DNA from: Marinitoga hydrogenitolerans DSM 16785
GTDB taxonomy: Bacteria; Thermotogota; Thermotogae; Petrotogales; Petrotogaceae
NCBI RefSeq assembly: GCF_900129175.1
Contig: NZ_FQUI01000011.1
Coordinates: 1 to 54,344, forward strand
DNA: 54,344 nt
Reading direction: 5' to 3'
Positions 50,735-54,344 of the stretch are shown in pieces. A program made the position numbers and the translations under genes. The notes below the pieces were generated by a model. The model ran no database searches and had not been told where the DNA came from. It saw only the letters and a list, made by a program, of their open reading frames with translations. The first letter of the stretch is position 1. Each line of letters starts with the position of its first letter.

Positions 50735-51924
50735 AATAACTTCACCTCACTATATTTAATTTCACCATCAACAATAGTATAAAAAACTCTTCCTTGTAAA
50801 TCTTTATAGGGTAAATTTTTTCCTTTTGAAAAAATTTTTCCATTCCATTTTTTTTCAGTATCAACCAAAACAAGATCAGCATTATACCCTTCTTTAATGT
50901 CCCCAATATTTTTTAATGAAAAAACTTTTGCAGAATTGTATGTAATTTTTTCTATTAAATAATCTAAATCTATTCTATACTTATTATGAATTTCAACTAT
51001 TGCCGGAAAAAATATATCCAATCCAGATATCCCATTTAACGCTTCATCAAAAGATTTATTTTTTTCATCTAGTGAATGAGGGGCATGATCGCTAACTATC
51101 ATATCTATATAATCAATATTTTCAATTAAATATCTTTGTGTTTCAACATCAGGTAATGGAGGATTAATTTTTTTAAAAGGGTCTTTTTCATAATTGTTTA
51201 AAAGTAAGTGATGAAATGTAATCTCACAACTCACATTTAAATTATTAATTTTTGCATATTTTATCAAATCAATACTATTGCCCGTTGAAATATGAGCGAT
51301 ATGAACATGCCCTTTTGTAAATTTTGATATTTCCATATCTCTTGCAACCATAAGTGATTCAAAAAGAGGAATATTTAAAAAACGTTTATCTTCACAGTGA
51401 TTAATAATAACTCCATTAAATTTTTTTACAATATTCAGTGCATTTAGCATTAACTCATCATTCCATACAGGATTTCCATCATCTGAGAAAAATCTATAAC
51501 CGTTATTAAAAAAAAACATTAAATTATTTAACTCTTCGCCTTTTCTTTTTTTTGTGATAGTTGGAATAGGAATTACCTTTCCTAATTTCACTTTTTTTGC
51601 TTTATTTTCAACAAATTTTATTATTTCTAAATTATCCATTGCTGGATTAGTATTTGGCATAACTCCTATTGTAGTAACGCCGCCATGGACAGCGGCGCTT
51701 AACCCTGTTTTTATTGCTTCTTTATACTCAAAACCAGGTTCTCTTAAATGTGTGTGCATATCGATAATTCCCGGAATTAATGTTAATCCATTAGCGTCAA
51801 TAATAATATCTGCCTTTTTTTTATTTCTTGAAATCTCATATATAATATTATCTTTGATGTATACATTGTATGTACCTTTTGTAGAATGCGAAATGACATT
51901 TGCGTTTTTTATTAATATACTCAT
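50731..51924 (-). CDS. pyrC: Dihydroorotase
   Basis: A 397-residue amidohydrolase that closes carbamoyl aspartate to dihydroorotate. The metal motif is DMHTHLREPGFEYKE; NHCED and HIAHIST hold further metal His, and DHAPHSLDEKN the catalytic Asp. The bridging carboxylated Lys of some families is not obvious (a Gly/Val stretch, AAVHGGVTTIG, stands there), typical of the type I multifunctional-like class. AGGTGAGAAT precedes the ATG. Confidence 0.92.
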   Translation of the reverse strand: MSILIKNANVISHSTKGTYNVYIKDNIIYEISRNKKKADIIIDANGLTLIPGIIDMHTHLREPGFEYKEAIKTGLSAAVHGGVTTIGVMPNTNPAMDNLEIIKFVENKAKKVKLGKVIPIPTITKKRKGEELNNLMFFFNNGYRFFSDDGNPVWNDELMLNALNIVKKFNGVIINHCEDKRFLNIPLFESLMVARDMEISKFTKGHVHIAHISTGNSIDLIKYAKINNLNVSCEITFHHLLLNNYEKDPFKKINPPLPDVETQRYLIENIDYIDMIVSDHAPHSLDEKNKSFDEALNGISGLDIFFPAIVEIHNKYRIDLDYLIEKITYNSAKVFSLKNIGDIKEGYNADLVLVDTEKKWNGKIFSKGKNLPYKDLQGRVFYTIVDGEIKYSEVKLL

Positions 51925-51932
51925 ATTCTCAC

Positions 51933-53525
51933 CTAAATATTCCAGATTTCATCATAATTATGAGGTGTTTCGCAATATTCACATACAAGCTGTCCATATT
52001 CATTTTTAATAAAAGAACCCTTAACGTTTTCACCATGGATAGGATTGGTAATACAATTTTCATTTTTGCATCTTAGTTCTTCAAAACCATATACTTTTGG
52101 TGGGAGTTTAATTCTATACTTTTCAGTAACTCTTGAATTTTTAATAATATTTACAGTTATATTAGGGGAGATTGCAGAAAGTTTTTTAATTTCCTTTTTT
52201 GAAAGATATCTATCAGGTAAGCTTATGTATCCTTTTAAATTCCCATCTTCTGATTTAAAAATTCCGTCTGCACTATCTATATCGTACAATTTCATTATTT
52301 TTCTTATTTTCATAATAGTAGAATAAATTTCATCCGAAGTTTTACCTTTAGCAATATGATCTATAACTGTTCCATTTTCTATTGGTTTAATTCCTCTTTT
52401 TCCTTCTTTTTGTACTCCTTTTGTTCCATTGATTATAGGTGCATTGATAACAAATTCATTTTTTTCTTCATGTTTTAGATTATTGATATCAAAATCAGCA
52501 TTTAAAGCACCACCAAACATTGATAATAAAATGATTCTTGTCCAATAACCATTAATAGCTTGTTTCTCCCATCCGTTTAAAGGTAGATTGTCTAAAAATG
52601 TAGGAATAGTAGGATAAATTTTGTGCCTTGGAAGAGGATGATAGAATTTAATATCTTGTGGAAGTAATTGAAGGAAGTCTTTTTTGAAGGTGACAGCTTT
52701 TCTTAAAATAAATTCTTTTTCTAAAATATCTTCACCCATTCTTTCTAATTGAAGTCGTGTGAAATACCATATTTTTGCTATATCTTTTTGTTTTAAATAA
52801 TTTTCAATAGAACTAAATAATCTAACTTCAAATCCATTATTTTTCATTTTTTCAACATAATAAGAAGGCAAAGATATTTCTTCAGGAGCTATAAGATCAA
52901 CCTTGACATTTTTAAAAATTTTTAAACCATTAACCTTTGAATGAACAGTTCTGCCGTGTAATAAATCACCAACAAGAGCAATATGAATGAAAGAATTATC
53001 AAAATTATTTTTTTCAAGGAAAGTAAATTCGTCAAGGAGTTCTTGTGTAGGGTGTTCGTGTTTACCGTCACCAGCGTTGATAAAAGAGGGAATAGGAAGG
53101 TTGTTTCTAACAGCAAATTTTCCAACAGATTCAGAAAGTAGTTTACATGTTCCTTCAAGTTTAGATCTTACAATAAAAATGGAGTAGTCGCTATAACCAG
53201 TAAGCATATTAAATGTATCAACATAACTTTCTTTCTTGTTAAACGAGGAGTGATTAGAATCGAAGATAGTAACTTTAGCTTTTTCGTGGAATTTTGCAGC
53301 ATTAATGAAGGATTCTTTAGTTCTTGTACTTGGCTCAATAAAAACAATATAAATACTAACATTTTTATTAATCTTAAATTCAGATAAATCTTCTTTGTTT
53401 AACCATTTCAATTTCAAACGCTTAGTATGATTGTATAAAAATAATTGTTCATCAACACTAAAATCGTTAATAACACTAAGCGAACGACCTAAAAAATCAT
53501 TTTTTGTAGATACTAAATTTTCCAA
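51933..53525 (-). CDS. pyrBI: Fused aspartate carbamoyltransferase catalytic and regulatory protein
   Basis: A 530-residue fusion. The PyrB part (to about 350) has the carbamoyl phosphate loop EPSTRTKESF, HPTQELLDEF, LLHGRTVHS and HPLPRHKIYPTI. The PyrI part (about 375-530) begins near IENGTVIDHIAKGKT and ends with a zinc domain (CKNENC and CEYC). Elsewhere these are separate chains; the fusion is known from Thermotoga. Nucleotide control of the pathway at this step is therefore expected. The TTG at 53525 is chosen because GGGAGGTGG lies 6 bases before it; a GTG at 53534 overlaps that site. Confidence 0.93.
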   Translation of the reverse strand: MENLVSTKNDFLGRSLSVINDFSVDEQLFLYNHTKRLKLKWLNKEDLSEFKINKNVSIYIVFIEPSTRTKESFINAAKFHEKAKVTIFDSNHSSFNKKESYVDTFNMLTGYSDYSIFIVRSKLEGTCKLLSESVGKFAVRNNLPIPSFINAGDGKHEHPTQELLDEFTFLEKNNFDNSFIHIALVGDLLHGRTVHSKVNGLKIFKNVKVDLIAPEEISLPSYYVEKMKNNGFEVRLFSSIENYLKQKDIAKIWYFTRLQLERMGEDILEKEFILRKAVTFKKDFLQLLPQDIKFYHPLPRHKIYPTIPTFLDNLPLNGWEKQAINGYWTRIILLSMFGGALNADFDINNLKHEEKNEFVINAPIINGTKGVQKEGKRGIKPIENGTVIDHIAKGKTSDEIYSTIMKIRKIMKLYDIDSADGIFKSEDGNLKGYISLPDRYLSKKEIKKLSAISPNITVNIIKNSRVTEKYRIKLPPKVYGFEELRCKNENCITNPIHGENVKGSFIKNEYGQLVCEYCETPHNYDEIWNI

Positions 53526-53548
53526 TTTACCCACCTCCCAAAAAATTC

Positions 53549-53587
53549 ATTCTCGAGAATCATACACAAAAATTAAAAGAAAATCAA
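53549..53587 (-). promoter_or_regulatory. pyr operon promoter with a palindromic operator
   Basis: On the minus strand TTGATT (53587-53582) and TATGAT (53564-53559) are 17 bases apart. A perfect 12-bp palindrome, ATTCTCGAGAAT (53549-53560), overlaps the end of the -10 box and the start point. That is a classic repressor position. No PyrR-type attenuator hairpin is visible in the short leader. Confidence 0.6.
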
Positions 53588-53664
53588 TTAAGAAAAAGTA
53601 ACAATATTTTTAACAACACAATATATAGAGTGAAATTGCAGTACATTAGTATATTTAGATATAT

Positions 53665-53693
53665 TTGACAAATTTAAAAAGAAAAAGTATAAT
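53665..53693 (+). promoter_or_regulatory. Consensus promoter of the DUF1232 gene
   Basis: TTGACA (53665-53670) and TATAAT (53688-53693), 17-base spacer, 26 bases before the ATG at 53720. Confidence 0.85.
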
Positions 53694-53719
53694 TATAAAA
53701 AACAAAAAAGGTGAGAAAA

Positions 53720-54239
53720 ATGGAAGAATATAAATTTGATGAAAGTAAGTTTATTAAAGAAAATATAGAAAACTCAAATATCGAAGAAAAAGAAAAATTT
53801 TATATAAAATTAAAAAAAAATAATTCAATGGACAAAAAAGGATGGAAAGGATAATAAATTTAAAGAATATTTGCTTTTATTACCAAACTTGTTTTATTTG
53901 TTTATAAATTTAATGAAAGATAATGAAATTGATATAACATATAAAGGAAAAATCATGTTAATTTTATCTTATATTATACTGCCATTAGACATAATTCCAG
54001 AAGCATTGCTTGGCCCTATTGGATATATAGACGACCTATATATAGGTTTGTATTTTTTAAACATAATATTAAATGAATTACCTAAAGAAAAAATATATGC
54101 TTATTGGAAAGGAGATATAAAAACATTAAATAATATTTCTGAAATAATAGAATTTTTAAAAAGTAATTATGAAAAATTAAATTCTAAAAATATATCTAAA
54201 TTGATTTCAAAAATTTTAAAAGGAAAATATAATAAATAA
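53720..54239 (+). pseudogene. DUF1232 (YkvA-like) membrane protein, frameshifted at an A9 run
   Basis: An ATG after AAAGGTGAG opens MEEYKFDESKFIKENIENSN and stops at TAA near 53854 after 44 codons. The +1 frame carries on from the same region (KDGKDNKFKEYLLLLPNLF) and contains the DUF1232 core LPLDIIPEALLGPIGYIDDL, ending at 54239. The nine A at 53812-53820 are the likely site: one A fewer would give a continuous 172-residue protein. It is either a true frameshift mutation, a sequencing error, or expressed by slippage. The strong promoter and terminator are intact. Confidence 0.65.
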
Positions 54240-54250
54240 TAATAAAACAA

Positions 54251-54279
54251 AAAAATCCCCGAAAGAATCGGGGATTTTT
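54251..54279. terminator. Bidirectional terminator between DUF1232 gene and tRNA-Phe
   Basis: AAAAATCCCCGA / TCGGGGATTTTT, a perfect 12-bp stem with a 5-base loop, between convergent genes. Confidence 0.88.
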
Positions 54280-54281
54280 CG

Positions 54282-54344
54282 TGGTGGCCAGGGACAGAAT
54301 CGAACTGTCGACACCTGGATTTTCAGTCCAGTGCTCTACCGACT
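54282..54344 (-). tRNA. tRNA-Phe (anticodon GAA), 5' end outside the window
   Basis: Read on the minus strand, the 3' CCA is at 54284-54282. Acceptor 3' arm CCTGGCC, T arm GACAG-TTCGATT-CTGTC and anticodon stem CTGGA/TCCAG with loop CTGAAAA give anticodon GAA. The D arm is partly present (GTCGGTAGAGC). About the first 13 bases lie beyond the window. Confidence 0.93.

Overview
The window reads as chromosome from an AT-rich, anaerobic, fermentative thermophile of the Thermotogota, most like Marinitoga or another Petrotogaceae member. This rests on the fused PyrB-PyrI aspartate transcarbamoylase, the pfkA-pyk pair, the four-gene glycine cleavage set, an exported starch-degrading lipoprotein, and very A/T-biased codon use with strong GGAGG/GGTGAT ribosome sites and frequent TTG starts. 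The assignment is inference; no 16S or other marker is present.

Layout. 1-4.8 kb: an IS transposase cut by the window edge, an AMP-dependent acyl ligase, the C-terminal stub of a lost hybrid-cluster-protein gene, a GH13 alpha-amylase lipoprotein, and a 5' fragment of a group II intron abutting the amylase terminator. 4.8-7.5 kb: a copper operon (AhpD-like protein, CopA, CopZ-like chaperone). 7.5-14.7 kb: pfkA-pyk on the minus strand, and divergently a DUF2007 gene plus gcvT-gcvH-gcvPA-gcvPB. 14.7-17.3 kb: a decayed accessory block with an AAA ATPase/DUF4143 gene and remnants of several genes, including a probable DNA methyltransferase and an AAA-ATPase-like/PD-(D/E)XK protein, bracketed by imperfect repeats. 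17.4-19.1 kb: a consensus promoter driving two tandem paralogous micro-genes (34 and 39 aa) and an MFS exporter. 19.1-24.8 kb: a zinc-ribbon microprotein, then on the minus strand an orphan ABC permease, prfA, a membrane-domain/RidA fusion and thrS. 24.9-32.4 kb: a secreted metallophosphoesterase, tRNA-Ala, a HAD phosphatase, an exported unknown, a degenerate GGDEF-like protein, murA, an aminotransferase and an orphan GlmL-type ATPase.

32.4-39.2 kb, minus strand: corA with an upstream 15-codon leader ORF; a zinc-uptake operon znuA-zur-znuC-znuB behind a perfect inverted-repeat operator; and a folate cluster (PTPS/QueD family - folE2 - folP - folK) in which folK has no ordinary start codon. 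39.2-42.3 kb: a UPF1-like SF1 helicase divergent from an Fe-S RecB/Cas4-like nuclease. 42.4-47.1 kb: rbsDACB plus a LacI-family regulator, with a double palindromic operator at the promoter. 47.1-53.5 kb: aroH, two tiny peptide ORFs, and the pyrBI-pyrC-pyrK-pyrD-pyrF-pyrE operon. 53.7 kb to the end: a frameshifted DUF1232 gene and a partial tRNA-Phe.

Most of the window is housekeeping metabolism in compact operons. The least explained material is the micro-gene pair with the MFS gene, the corA leader peptide, the membrane-RidA fusion, the folP/folK junction and the head-to-head helicase/nuclease pair. No CRISPR array and no intact prophage are visible.
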